A stretch of DNA of 64,000 nt from Bactericera cockerelli (taxonomy: Eukaryota; Arthropoda; Insecta; Hemiptera; Triozidae): contig CM044965.1 in the NCBI GenBank assembly GCA_024516035.1, forward strand, positions 25,201,993 to 25,265,992, read 5' to 3'. Position numbers and translations under genes: made by a program. The notes beneath the pieces were generated by a model that saw nothing but the letters and a program-made list of their open reading frames with translations, ran no database searches and was not told the origin of the DNA. Shown here one piece after another: positions 20,818-34,735 of the stretch (the first letter of the stretch is position 1; each line of letters starts with the position of its first letter).

Positions 20818-20935
20818 CGGTGGAAAAATGCTGTGGGTGTGATCCCACACAAACCGGACTAAAATGGGATTTATAGATTCGCTCTTTCAGTAGGTATCTA
20901 AAGAATTTGAGTTTGTTTACCATTCCAAAGTGTCC
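20818..20935 (+). mobile_element. Truncated CAGGCGCGG element
   Basis: It begins CAGGCGCGGACGGTGG as in 9797 and matches that element through 'ctctttcagtaggtatct'. The 3' end is missing. Confidence 0.55.
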
Positions 20936-21063
20936 TTATACCCAAATCTTCTTGTGTCCTATCCCCAAATTTGCCTTATTGCAACCGTCACACAACGCAC
21001 TCTAATTGGTCATTTGCACCACTGATTCACTGAATGCATTTTCATCAAGTTCGTTTACTGAAA

Positions 21064-21320
21064 GGGCGATTTGGGGATTTTAAGAGTGAGATAGGAATTA
21101 ATGAGGTTTTTGTAATACCTCTGTGGAGCTAAGTCTAGATTTTGTGTATTGCCTTAGAGAGGGAAAACTAATGCTAAGTCATGATCATGAGTCATGACTC
21201 AGGATCTCGATTTTGTCTATTTTTTTCTTTTTAACAATTGGTAAAATATTGTTCTCAGATTCAATTTACATCTTTTCAGCAACTTGTAAGCAAGAGAAAA
21301 GGGAATTTTGTCTATCAATT
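21064..21320. mobile_element. Diverged MITE (TA-type) remnants
   Basis: Contains GGTTTTTGTAATACCTCTG, GTGGAGCTAAGTC and a final 'tctatcaatttcgccct', all as in the MITE at 33711-33841, but broken up. Confidence 0.5.
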
Positions 21321-21789
21321 TCGCCCTAAGAGTGCTTTTTGCAACGAGGGCCTTAAAACTATCTTCTCTCAGTACTTCCAATTTTTTTTTTAGGTCCGCC
21401 AGTGTGTTCGATCTTCGGGTGTCTTCGGGTGACCACTTCGTAACAACACCCGAAGTTCGAGTCTTGTCTTCGGCTCACATTATAGTCATAGGCTTCAGTA
21501 CTTCGGTGTACCGGTGTTTTTTTTATTAGTATTTTTATTTCTTTAGAATCTTTAGTAGCTCTCCATCACGTGATAGTGTTGGACGTATTTTGGTTTGCTT
21601 CGTGAACCTGGGAATTTTCCACAAATTTTCATTTTGACATGTGCTTTTAATTTTAATTTTACGACTGTCAATTTCTAGTGCGTTTATTTTTCTGTTGTCG
21701 TTTGTCTGCTGTAAACATTTTGGTAATTGGTAATTTTTGCGTGCTAGTTTAGTGTGTGTTGCTTGAATATGCGTGCAATTATTGTGTCT

Positions 21790-22150
21790 TCATATTTTTT
21801 GAACATTGAGGTTCTGTGAGCCTATTTTTTGCTTGTTTACAGCGTCTTGGTTCGATTTGCCCACTTTTATCGCCTCGACTATTATTTGTCCTTCTTTTTC
21901 AATTGGAAACATTTCAGTCCCACCTATGTTTGGTACCTACCTTTTATAGTCTAAATACTATAAATAGGTACGTTTTTGGAACATTGAGGTTCTGTGAGCC
22001 TATTTTTTTGCTTGTTTACAGCGTCTTTCTCCGATTCACCCACTTTATTTTTTGTCGCCTCAACTAATAGTCCTTCTTTTCCAATGGGAAATTTTTCATT
22101 GCCTATGTGAGGTACCTCTTATAGGCTATTTCCTATAAATAGGTACAGGT
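21790..22150. repeat. Tandem duplication, ~190 bp x 2
   Basis: Both units contain GAACATTGAGGTTCTGTGAG, TTGCTTGTTTACAGCGTCT and end near 'ctataaataggta'. They lie about 1 kb upstream of the CAD start. No regulatory role can be claimed. Confidence 0.8.
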
Positions 22151-22189
22151 AACCGGCAATTTTAATGTAGCTTGCAACTCAGCTTGTTT

Positions 22190-22800
22190 TAATCAGCGTA
22201 GCTAATTATTTTTAAATAAATGCATTAGCTACTTTCAATAATGAATAGCTAATTCATTTTTTAAATAAATTAATTAGCTAAGTTCAATAAAGAATAGCTA
22301 AATAGTTTTTTTAAATAAATTAATCATCTACGTTCAATAATGAATAGCTAATTCATTTTAAATTAACTAATTAGCTACGTTCAATAATGAATAGCTAATT
22401 CATTTTTTAAAGAAATTAATTAGCAACGTTCAATAAAGAATAGCTAATTCATTTTAAATTAATTAGCTACGTTCAATAAAGAATACCTAATTCATTTTAA
22501 ATTAATTAGCTACGTTCAATAATGAATAGCTAAATAATTTTTTTAAATAAATTAATTAGCTACGTTCAATAATGAATAGCTAAATATTTTTTTTAAATAA
22601 ATTAATTAGCTACGTTCAATAATGAATAGCTAATTCATTTTTTAAATAAATTAATTAGCTAAGTTCAATAATGAACAGCTTATTCATTTTTTAAATAAAT
22701 TAATTAGCTAGGTTCAATAATGAATAGCTAATTCATTTTTTAAATAAATTAATTAGCTACGTTCACTAATGAATAGGTAAGTTATTTTAAATTAATGAAA
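22190..22800. repeat. AT-rich minisatellite upstream of CAD, ~49 bp x 12
   Basis: The unit is TTAATTAGCTACGTTCAATA plus 'atgaatagctaattcatttt'. It ends about 300 bp before the CAD start codon, so it probably lies in or near the promoter or 5' UTR. Confidence 0.9.
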
Positions 22801-23095
22801 TGAGTAAATGACGTCTTCAAGTGTTTATTTACTTATTTACAATTTACGTAAATTTTGTAAAACGTAATCATATGTCACAATAAATATATTTGATTTGATA
22901 GGTAGCGTACGTTTTGGGCCATCGCTGAAACATTCTAGGATTAATATTGGGACCTGTGTCCTGGATATACACCCCACCAAAAGAGACTCGAAACCCTAAA
23001 ACTTAATCATAAACGGTTCACGATTGATTTAAAAAAATAAATTTAATTTAAATTTTTTTACTCCGTTCAAATTCTGTGGATCAAGGAACGGCGCC

Positions 23096-23201
23096 ATGTC
23101 AAAACCGTTGGAGTCAAAACCGGCCTACCTAATCCTGCAAGACGGTACCGTCCTTGAGGGTGTCAGCTGTGGCGCCCATGTACCCAGCGAGGGAGAAGTG
23201 G
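23096..23201 (+). CDS. CAD: CAD exon 1 (start)
   Basis: ATG at 23096 in the context GCGCCATGT (G at -3). It encodes [20 protein letters not shown] and on to GEV, ending phase 1 at G|GTAAGT. The protein starts slightly longer than the mammalian enzyme. This is the start of the small-domain barrel of the glutaminase half. Confidence 0.9.
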
Positions 23202-26200
23202 GTAAGTTAAAAATGCAAATGCACTAGGGAACGATTTTGGCAACTTTCCGCGTGTAGTTGATAATAATTTTTTTTTTGAATGTAGTAAAACATGAGTTTA
23301 TTTATTTAAATATAAAACAGCTCTTCGAAACGCAAGCCATCAGGAATAGTGCCCATAATAATTTAAGAAAAAAAAATGATATTAATTATGCAATGCACCA
23401 AGCTTATTTTAAAAAGGAAGGGGGAAAAAAAAAAAACAAACAAACAAACAAAAATGTACCTAACTCACTACATGTAAGAATTCCTCACTAATAAAATTAT
23501 CGATTATTTTGAACTGAACAGGGGCCCGGATGATCAGAAAATCTGCTACTCAAATTAACCACACCCAGCCTGAGTAGAGCCGGGAATAGCACAGCAACAG
23601 CACTTTACCCATACATTCTATACACCCATGCCATTCTGGAAACGGAAAATCTTGGTCAGAATTTTCCGCTCCGGCCGGGATTCGAACCCGCAACCTCCGG
23701 GTCAGTAACTATCGCTTTTAACCACTGAACCACGGAGGTCGGGCTTTATGGGAACCCTGCCCAGTGGATAATATAAATAAATAATAAATCACAATTTTAG
23801 TGGGTAGCGCAGAATAATAGGTCTTTTCCATATCATTAATATTCCAATATCTTATTATTGCCTATAATTCCACCACTGGTCGCTGCCAACATTTTTCCTC
23901 ACGAGGTATGAGTGGACCCCGAACACCCAAGTACAGAGCAGAAAAAATCCCGCCCATACCTAGTGCGCTAACTCACTCGACCATGGTGACCATATTATTA
24001 TCCTACATAATATAATAAGGAAAGTATTGTTTTCCAATGTGCACTGGTAGTCAAGTGGTTAACGCGCTAGTCTGGTAATCCAGGTAGCGTAGGGTTCCGT
24101 TGGTTCGAATCTTACTCAGTGCATGAATTTTTCCTCATTAATTTGAATTTGTGACCACAGAATAATACGACTCTGAGGGTTCTAGGTGGTAGAAAATGCT
24201 TTGAGCATCAAGCTCGCCTGGTGGTTACCTTCTACTAAAGAGTATTATTATTATAATGTAGGCACTAGGGGCAGAATTAATAGACGTTTTTGTAATACCT
24301 CTGTGGCGCTAAGTCACGGATTGCGTAAGATAGGGAAAACCGACGATTAGCAATGACTTGTTTGTGATAAATAATTTTTCTATTAATTTCGCTTTAAAGG
24401 TGAGATGGTAGAAAATGCTTTGAGCACTAACCTCGCCTGGTGGTTACCTTCCACTAAAGAGTATTATTATTATTATAATGTAGGTACTAGGGGCGGAATT
24501 ACTAGACAGCATCAATAACTTAAGTCTTTGCTAAGTGTCGGTCTTCCCTATCTTACACCGTACGCAATCCGTCACTTAGCGCCACAGAGGTATTACAAAA
24601 ACATCTATTAATTTCGCCCTAGGTATGCCATCAAGGTATCCTGCAATCTATCCTCCTTGTGTTCTTCATTATCAAATAATTCCGGGTTCATTGGTTACCT
24701 GAGTCCTTCGAAGTTGTAATCTTTTGTTTGCTGGAAATAAAGACTCCTCATCTTTTGTACGTCATGAAGACGTGAGTTTTGCCAGGACTCGCCAAATCTT
24801 GAAACCGGTTGCGACCAGACACAGGGGACATTGACCCTTTCCAACCGTGTGGGCAGAAGACGGTAGACTTGTGCCACCTTGGTTTCTTATCTCTATTTTT
24901 ATACCTTTTTTACTTCCGAGTACATAGGGTGCTGCGGAAGAGAATGTAATTAAATGTTTTATGTAATTAAATTTATGTTTTAAATTTAATGTTATTTTGT
25001 ATAATGAGTGCTGTATACTCGTAAGATTATGTTAAAAAAAAAAAGTTTTGTTCTATTAATTTCATTTTCTATGTATTGTACATATATTCTATGTAAATAA
25101 AACTTGACCCAATATGTTTAATAATAATAATCAAGCTCGCCGGGAGGCGAGCGCTCGTCAAGTAGCGCCAGCCAACCGGCCTATATTAACACGAAACAGA
25201 GTTTGTTTTATTGTTTTCGGCCATATAATTATCTGTATCCGACGTGATCAACAGGCTTACGGCTTAGTTTTTTTTTTGGCATTGGGCAAAAACAAAAATG
25301 AAATCAAGCAAAACGCTAGTTTTGCAACGCCAAAATAAACAAAACGAGCGTGATATACTTACGCTAAACCTAGTTCAAATGTATTTTCTTTTGTAATTTT
25401 GACCTTCTTAAATAATAAAAATAACTGTAGATAGCAGAAGATTTTAAAAAAATATTTTAATATTCAACATCTTTTATTATAAGATTTATAAGGTTATAAC
25501 AACAAAAACATTTTAGTATTAAGGTTATAACAACAACAAGAACAACAAGTTGTTGGAGTTGTTCTAACCAGCTTGTCTAGAGTTGGGGGAGGGATGGTCT
25601 CCAGCCAACTTTTAAAGTTAGCTCGTTCTGAAGCACATAGCTATTTCTATGTGCGATCAACCATCGTAAGGCTATTTCTGTATAAGTCATTAAACTCTTG
25701 GAAAAGTGCAAGCTAGCGTGCCTGGCTTTTTTTTAATTTGGATTTAACGTCGCTCTCAACATGATCGGTCACGACGGGGGTTTTAACCTCCATTCGCAGG
25801 AAACTCACAAACCTGCGACTCACATTACCCTCCTCACCCAGCCTGGCTTGGGCCGGAAAGCATCACGATGTGTTCACATCGCTGAACGTTGCTTAACTAC
25901 GGTGATCCTACGAGAACTGGTGCATTCAACGCGCCATTGACGCTGGCTGAAAGTATAATAAAAACTCAAATCTGTGCGTGTGTGACTGGCTGATTATGTA
26001 TATGTTACGGTAAAAGTACATAATTGGTGATTGTATACAATTACCGGTAATTGTATACAATCACCAAAGTCACTGGTAAATGTACTATACTCTTAGGGGT
26101 TGTCTGTTTTCAATAGGGTCCATTTCTCCAGCACCACCACCTTACAATACCACAGCCCAAACGGTAAAATTATCAAAATTAAAATATCCATCACCATTTT

Positions 26201-27634
26201 CGAGATATCGGGATTTTCTGGTCCGTAGCGGAGCACGGGTGAAACAGATAGTGTATTGTATCAGTAAAGAAAGCTGGACCAGAATGATGAGCCAACGTGT
26301 TAAAGCATAACGAAGAAGAAGAAGCTATTGTTTTGTTTTAGCTGGTAAGTCACTGTGGCCGAATAGTGTTGCGGAATAGGCTTTCACGCACCATGACCTA
26401 GGTTCGAATCCCAGTGCAGTTGGAATTTCATTACCAGTGTTTTAATTCAATTCTTCCCCTCCCCGTTTCATTTCCCACGTTCCAATTCAATTCTCTCTCT
26501 CTCTCTCTCTCCCGTTTCATTTTCGATGTTCCTATTCAATTCCCCCCTCCCCATTTCATTTCGTGTTTTCCCATTCAATTCTCTGTCCCTCGTTTCATAA
26601 GATGTTCTAATTCAATTATCTCACTACCGTTTCATTTCCGATGTTCCAATTCAATTCTCTTACTACTATTTCATTTCCGATGTTCCAATTCAATTCTCTC
26701 TCTCCCGTTTTATTTCCAATTCAATTCTCCCTTTCCCCGTTTCATTTCCAATGTTCCAATTCAATTCTCTCTCTCCCGTTTCATTTCCAGTGTTCCAGAC
26801 AGGCATGGTGGGCTACCCCGAGGCTATGACGGACCCCTCCTATCACAAGCAGATCCTGGTGCTCACCTATCCTCTCATAGGCAACTACGGAGTGCCTCCC
26901 GGGGATGTGGACGAGTTTGGCATTCTCAAGTGAGTAGCGATAACTGCAAGTGAGTAGCGATAACTGCAAGTGAGTAGCGAAAAATGATAATAATATCGCC
27001 TTATTTATACTGCCCGATTAGGACGATTAAATTCCCATTATTCCAGCAGTAAGCCCAAGCTATATTATTATGTGGTAAAAATCCCGAAAAGGAGGATATA
27101 ACTTGTCATGTCCAGGCTGGGTTTCGAACCCACGAACTCTGGAATCATTGGGTTAACAGAGATCAACTTTACCACTGAGCTACCTGGACAGACGGAAAAT
27201 AATAATAAGAAAATAAAGAGGACACGAAGAATAAAACCAATAAGTAACGAAACTATGATATTTCACAAATATTTTCATTTGTGATTCCGATCGGGATAGA
27301 TGGACGGTGTCTGTCCGGGTAGCTCAGTGGTCAAGACGACTGACTGGTAACCCAGAGGTCGCGGGTTCGAAACCCAGACGGGACATGACAAGTTATCCTA
27401 CATCTTGGGATTTTGACCACATAATAAAACGTCTTGGCCTTACTGCTAGAATAATGGGACTCAATAGTCCTAATCGGGCAGTATAAATAAAGCGATATTA
27501 TTATTCATTATTCTCAGACACATATTTCTCTGAACTCTTAACTTCGCCCCGGATTACAAAACAATTGTAATTAAAAATTAATATTGATCTTTGTTTCTTT
27601 TTGTACATAGGGTACCCATATTTCTACTTCTAAG

Positions 27635-27666
<32 letters not shown>

Positions 27667-30600
27667 TTGTTACTTTTCGTTGTTGTTGTTGATGATTGTT
27701 TTGTAAAAAAACTAAGGGCGGAATTAATAGACAACATCAAGAACTGAAGTCGTTGGTAAGTGTCGGTTTTCCCTATCTTACACAGTACGCAATCCGTGAC
27801 TTAACGCAACAGAGGTATTACAAAAACGTCTATTAATTCCGCCCATATATTTCTCTGAACTCATTCTCAGATACTTCGAGTCTCATCGGATCTGGATCTC
27901 GGGTCTCATCGTGGGAGAGATGTGCACTAGCCCCTCTCACTGGAACGCCTCGTCCACTTTATCCACCTGGTTGACGGCACACAACATTCCCGCCATATCA
28001 GGCGTGGACACACGCCGCCTCACCAAACACATCCGAGAACACGGGGTGGTGGGGGGCAGGATTGTGCTAGAGCCGCCCCTGAAAGGGAAGGAAATTGTGT
28101 GGACCACCCCGGGGAATTTGGTGGCTGATGTGTCTACGAAGGTAAGTTCACGCTAGATCCCACCCAGTACATGAATTTTTGTCTGAATTATTTAAATAAT
28201 AATCTTCGGACCGACCTCAGTACTCTCAGTAGTTTGATCGATAAGGCGGCGGATTTGTAGCCTAGGGTCGGGTGTTCAAGTCCCGGTTTCAGCGTAGATT
28301 TAGTAAAGCGAGTTTGAGTAGTTGTGATATCACGAAAGTGATTAACACAAATATGATTAAAATTTAAAATATTAATCCCCAGTGTATGGGAATATACCAA
28401 TTTACAATGTCAACAGTAAAAATGTTAGCTGTTCCGGTAGCTCAGTGGTTAAGGTGTCGGTCTGGTAATCCAGAGGTTGCGGGTTCGAAACCCTCCCGGG
28501 ACATGACAAGTTATCCTCCCATTTGTGATTTTGACCAGAATACGTTATGGCAAGCTGGAATAATAGGACTCATTATGATTATTATTTTGAATTATTATTA
28601 TTATTAGTTCTGGGGCCCAGAACCCCCAAAACTAATAATTATTAGCCTCCTTGCATAAATTTGATGAAAATTTCAATTTCGGCGACCATCGATGATGCTA
28701 CTCAATGATGATGATTATAAGTTTTATTATTCTCTCCTTTTTTTTTCTTTTTTTTTTGACACAGAATGGGCTTCAGGCCTGTGGACAGGAAGGAGGAAAA
28801 ATCTCTTTAATAGAGATACCAGGCCCAAGACGGCAGCATACTTATGGATACTGCCGCCATATCGGAAACCTGCCATTATTCTCTCCCTTGTCTTTCAGAA
28901 AGTGGTCACCTACAACCCAGGTGGCGCCGTCAAGCTGTGCGTGGTGGATTGTGGACTCAAGTACAACCAGCTGAGGTGTCTGATACAGAGGGGCGCATGC
29001 GTGGAGGTCGTCCCTTGGGACCACCCTATAAAGGTACTTTTACGCCCTAGTCTGTTGATCCAGGTAGTGTAGGGGTCTGTTGGTTCGAATCCCTCCTAGT
29101 GCATGAATTTTTCCTCACTAGCTTGAGTTTGTGACCTCACAATAATAAGACTCTTAGGGCGCAATTAATAGACGTTTTTGTAATACCTCTGTGGCGCTAA
29201 GTCACGGATTGCGTACTGTGTAAGATAGGGAAATCCGACGCTTACCAACGACTTAAGTTATTGATGTTGTCTATTAATTCCGCCCTTAAGCCGTAATAAT
29301 TAGACGTTTTTGTAATACCTCTGTGGCGCTAAGTCACGGATTGCGTACTGTGTAAGATAGGGAAAATCGACACGTACCAACGACTTAAGTTATTGATGTT
29401 GTCTATTAATTCCGCCCTTAAGCCGTAATAATTAGACTTTTTTTTTAAGATGAGTGTTTCACAGCCTTTTTTGTTTCGTAGCCATGAAACAGGAGCTACT
29501 GTAGACGCTTGTGGTCTGTGTTGTAGCCTACCCATCCCGTAGTATGCCTCCCCTCTGATGGGCGAGAAGTGACACAATACTTCCCATTTAGGTGCTGGGT
29601 CAACACGAGCTCACCGGAAGGTATCCCTTACAAACATCTGTAACCAAATTTTGAATACAAATTTTTGTCGGCGCGGGGGTTCGAACCCGGGACCTTCCGC
29701 ATGGCAAGCGAGTGCTTAACCACTGAGCTATTCGTGCGCTTTGTAATACCTCTGTGGCGCAATCACGGATTGCGTACTGTGTAAGATAGGGAAAACCGAC
29801 ACTTAGCAATGACTTGTGATAAAGAATTTTTCTATTAATTTCGCCCTGAGCGTTAGATGGTAGAAAATGTTTTAAACATTAACCTCGCCTGGTGGTTACC
29901 ATCCATTAAAGAGTTATTATTCTTTCTTTATTAGTTATTATTCTTTCTTTATCCCTCACATTGTTAACATACATTAGTATTACCTACAAACAATTAGAAT
30001 GATAAATAAAATAAATTCTCAGGTCGAAGCTTACGACGGCATATTCCTGAGTAACGGACCCGGGGACCCACACGTGTGCTCCGCCACTGTTGCCAACCTA
30101 CGCCAAGCCATGCAGACCATGGAGAACAACCAGGCGTGGAAACCTATCTTCGGGATCTGTCTGGGTCACCAGTTGCTAGCCAGTAGTATCGGGTGCAACA
30201 CGTACAAGTTGAAGTGAGTTTTTTTTTCAGACCATGACTTTCATATAGTAAGTTTTTTTTTCAGACCGTGCCTTCATATATTAAGGGCGGAATCAATAGA
30301 CGTTTTTGTAATACCTCTGTGGCGCTAAGTCACGGATTGCGTACTGTGTAAGATAGGGAAAACCGACACTTACCAACGACTTAAATTATTGATGTTGTCT
30401 ATTAATTCCGCCCTAAATGTGGTATGCAGAGTCCTTACTGTAGGGATGCCTGGGTCATTTGTCCCTTCAGCTGATTTTGTTATGCAGAGACGTTTGTTTG
30501 AAGCGCCTGTGCACATGCGCATTCAGAGGTCAAAGTATTCCCTATAGCAAGCTCGGGACCACCCTACGGTAAACCCTATAGGGATAAAAAAAAAGTCTCT

Positions 30601-33600
30601 GCATACCAGCCTAAGTTTTTTTTTCAGACCATGACTTTCATATTGTAAGTTTTTTTTTCAGACCATGACTTTCATATAGTAAGTTTTTTTTTCAGACCAT
30701 GACTTTCATATAGTAAGTTCTTTTTTCAGACCATGATTTTCATATAGAAAGCATAACGTGTAGATTAAGAAGTGTGGAAACCACCCCCCGCCGGCCTACA
30801 TCTTCGCGTCCTCAGCACTAGACAGCGCTTGTATCGCCGGAGACGGATCCTCTCCTCGCCCCTCACAAAATTTCTTCCCGGTACAAATGTAAACATAAAC
30901 ATAAAAAGTTCAATTTTTTTCAAGATCGAGATAGTTTCGGCATTTTTGCTGAAATAACAATAAGTAATTGTGATTTGAGCATTTTGAGCTTGGTTTTATG
31001 ATAAAAATCTTTTCTAAATTAGTTGTCAGTACCTTTTTAACTGTTTCATATTATTATGTAACTGTTAAGCTTAATCGCAAAAAGGATACCGAGGAAGAGA
31101 TTTGCAAAGTGTAACGTGTGGTGCTGTATGGAGCAGAGACGTGGACGATGAGAAAGAAGGAGGAAAAATATCTGGAGAGCTGCGAGATGTGGGTGTGGAG
31201 AAGACTAGAAGGAATCAAGTGGTCAGATAAAGCCAGAAATGAAGAAGTATTTAGAAGAGTTGGAGAGAAAAGAGAAATATTGAGAACCATGAACAGAAAA
31301 AGAAGCTGGCTGGGTCTCATACTGAGGAGAGATTTTCTGCAGAGAATCATCATGGAAGGAAATCTGGAAGGAAGAAGATCAAGAGGAAGAAGAAGGTTTG
31401 GAATGCTGACAAACATGCTGAATGGAAGAACATTTGAACAAATGAAGGAGGATGCCCAATGCCCATGATCGAGTAAAGTGGAGAACGTCAAGTTGAAACC
31501 TATCGATGGCTCGTTGAATACACCGGTTCTCTTAAGACCACCAAAGTTAAGCAACGTCCAGGGAGATTAGGACTTGGATGCTGGCTATTCTCGGTGCAAC
31601 CCAGGCTGGGTGAGGTTAATGTGGGTAACAGGTTTGTTAGTTTCCTGCGAGTGGAAGGTCGAACCTCTGTCATAACTGACCATACAGTTGAAATATGACA
31701 TTAAACTCTAATAAAACACACTCATAATACAAAAGGATTGGTGGGACATGAGTTTTCTTTCCTTCCAACCTGGGTGTTTTCTGTACTAGAAACCACTGGG
31801 TTGGAAGGATCTAACTCTCATCAAAGCTGGCTTTCTTTTTTCAAGTAAAGTGTCATGAAAATTAAGTCATGATTTTTGTTCTTTCTAAGTCTGTAGACTT
31901 AAGAAGCAAGGGAAAAAATGGAAATATTTAGGGTGAAATTAATAGACATTGATGACTTCAGCATTGGTTATCCTATGCTAAGTAATACGCAAATCTAGAC
32001 TTAGTGTCCAAGAGGTATTACAATTTTTTTAAATATTAACTTTGGCCTTAAGAAACAATACATTAAGGATGTTATAAACTTTTTTTCTAAAATATTTTGT
32101 TTTGCAAGTTTACATTTTTGTTTCCATAAGTTGTAATAATTTTTCCTGTATTGAGTGTAAATCCTTAATCTAATTTATTTTATACAAAACAAAAAAAATT
32201 GCGTGTGTTCCCTGAACTGTGCTAGAGAATGTATATTGGTATCTAATTTCTTATACTTTACTTATTTTATGTTGATCAACAAAATAATGAAAATATAAGT
32301 ATGTTACATTTGTGTATAAACATGATAATATTAATTATATCTTTTCTATTTGATAAAGTTTGCAGGAAGGTTTAGACACATTATAGTTAGTATCATTATT
32401 AAATTTACTTTGGTTCATATGGGCTGTGTGGGCCCCAGAGCAATAAGAGTGCAATTACCTCCACTACAGTACATAATTATTAGTAGAATAGTAAATAAGT
32501 TTCTTTGTGTTATTATATCACTATTTCAGTGGGTAGCATGGAACTAAAGAACTTGCACAAGTTATCTTTTAATATACAATAGCTTGATTTGACCATAATT
32601 CCACCAATGGTGTCTGCTCACAGTACTCACATCAAAGCATCTATTTATTTTTATCTCACAAGGTATATGAGTGGACCCCAGGCATTCAATTATAGAGAGA
32701 AAAATTATTGTCTCACTGGGTATCAAATGCAGGTCACTGTGTATGCAAGCCTAATATGCTACTCACTCAGCCACGATTACAACTAATTCTTCCCATAGAA
32801 TAATAGATATCAAGAAGTGCAGTAATCTCTTTAGCAACTTCTTTATAAGTTGGATGTTGTCTCGAGACACCCTAATAAAATAATAAATTAATTACTTTAA
32901 TGAGACACAAAGGAAAACTATTACTTGGTATCGCTCGTAAATCATATTGTTAGTATTTTGTAATAGGAAGTATTGGGTATATGTATGTACAACATGTTTA
33001 AATTGTGCATTTTTTATTGAGGAAAAATGTACGTGTCAATCGGGATTTGAACCCTACCGTTTGTTACCATTCAGATAAAATAATTGAGTAGGTAACAGTT
33101 ACCTACTTACCTGATGCCTATTAATTAATTAGTTACCTATATGTTGTGTGGCTTATTTCTCATTGAGGAATATTACACAGAAGTTTTTGAAATTTCCTTT
33201 ATAAACCATTTATACTTCAGGTTAACAGAGTTTTGAACTTTCTAATTTACCTAAATAAGGGAAACGATATTCCCATCTTAAAAAAAAAAAACAGTAATAC
33301 TGTCGTGATTATAGTGCTCGATTAGGACTATCATGTCCCATTATTCAAACAATAAGTCCAACGTAATGCATACTGTCAGTGCTTCCAATGAAAAAAAAAG
33401 ATGACACATTGTTTTACATATAAATAAAAATTATATAATTATTGATAGAAAATTAAATAAAAAAAAAATATATAAAAATTCTGCACATGTCACATCTGCA
33501 TCGTCAACTCTGAAATGTGGAGAGTGTCGCCTTAACCACAGAGCCATCGAATCATCTCATTGGATTGAATTAATAACACGTTATGAAGCTATCGAGACAG

Positions 33601-34694
33601 CCCGCGAGAAATATTCCGTCTGCGGCGATGGTGTCGCGCTATGTGGCGTGTCCACGAAACTGGGGCTCGTTTCCACACTTATTAATCTACACGCTATGTA
33701 GAAAGTTTTAAGGGCGAAATTAATAGACGTTTTTGTAATACCTCTGTGGCGCTAAGTCACGGATTGCGTACTGTGTAAGATAGGTAAAATCGACACTTAC
33801 CAACGACTTAAGTTATTGATGTTGTCTATTAATTCCGCCCTTAACACCATGGTGACACTCACATATGAGTTTCATGTACCAGATTAACACAATGGTGACA
33901 CTCATATAAAAATGAGTTTCATGCCATTTAACGTGTTTTTTTATTATTTTTTTATTTTAAAAACCACCTCTTTTATTTCAGGTATGGGAACCGAGGTCAC
34001 AACCTTCCCTGTCTGCTGCAGGATACAGGCAAGTGCTTCATGACGTCACAGAACCACGGATACGCGGTGGACGTCACCGCTCTACCGGCGGGATGGAAAC
34101 CGCTCTTCACCAACGCCAACGATCACACCAATGAGGGCATCGTGCATGAAACTCGACCTTTCTTCAGGTAAATCTTTCACCTGAAGTTTCCCCTTTCAAC
34201 CTTCCTTCCTTTCATAGGATCCTTCCCAAAAACCTTTCAGTTTAACCTCTAATATTTATTATTATTATTATTATGAAACTCTTTATTAGAAGAACATACA
34301 TACATACAAACAAATAATGGTAAAAATTAAAAAAAAATTGACAATATAAATATAAACAGGGAAAAAAATAAACAAAATATATATATTATGTACATGTGTC
34401 TTAACTAAAGGGCGGAGTTATTGCCTATGGCAATCTCTTCCATCCAACCCTTTTATTTATTATTAATCTATTATTGTGCGTGTTGATTTTTCTGCATAAA
34501 GAAAATGAAATGCTCGCTTTGAACTGGTACTAAGGGTTGGGTGGAAGAGATTGCCACAGGCAATAACCCCGCCCTTTAGGTAGGACATTCACTTCATTCT
34601 CTTTTTTTTCTTGTATATTTGCTTAATATTTTTGTTTTTCTTTAAATATTTCATTGTATTCTACTGTATATATTTTTTGTTCTACCTAATAAAG

Positions 34695-34735
<41 letters not shown>

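Larger units (their letters stand above)
30212..30755 (+). repeat. Donor array of CAD exon 5, ~37 bp x 6, split by insertions
   Basis: The unit is AGTAAGTTTTTTTTTCAGAC plus 'catgactttcatat'. Two copies lie at 30212-30285 and four at 30613-30755. Each has a donor-like GTGAG/GTAAG and a T-run plus CAG resembling an acceptor. The gap holds a MITE (30286-30415) and a second small element (30421-30607). Confidence 0.85.

Noticed and set aside
22190..22800. CRISPR-like regular repeats (also 48740-49035)
   Set aside because: Units are contiguous or nearly so, without unique spacers, and the context is a eukaryotic gene.
27305..27385. tRNA genes (also 4381-4455, 24038-24110, 28425-28500, 29665-29739)
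   Set aside because: A and B boxes are present, but acceptor stems pair poorly and each runs into a SINE body found in several copies.
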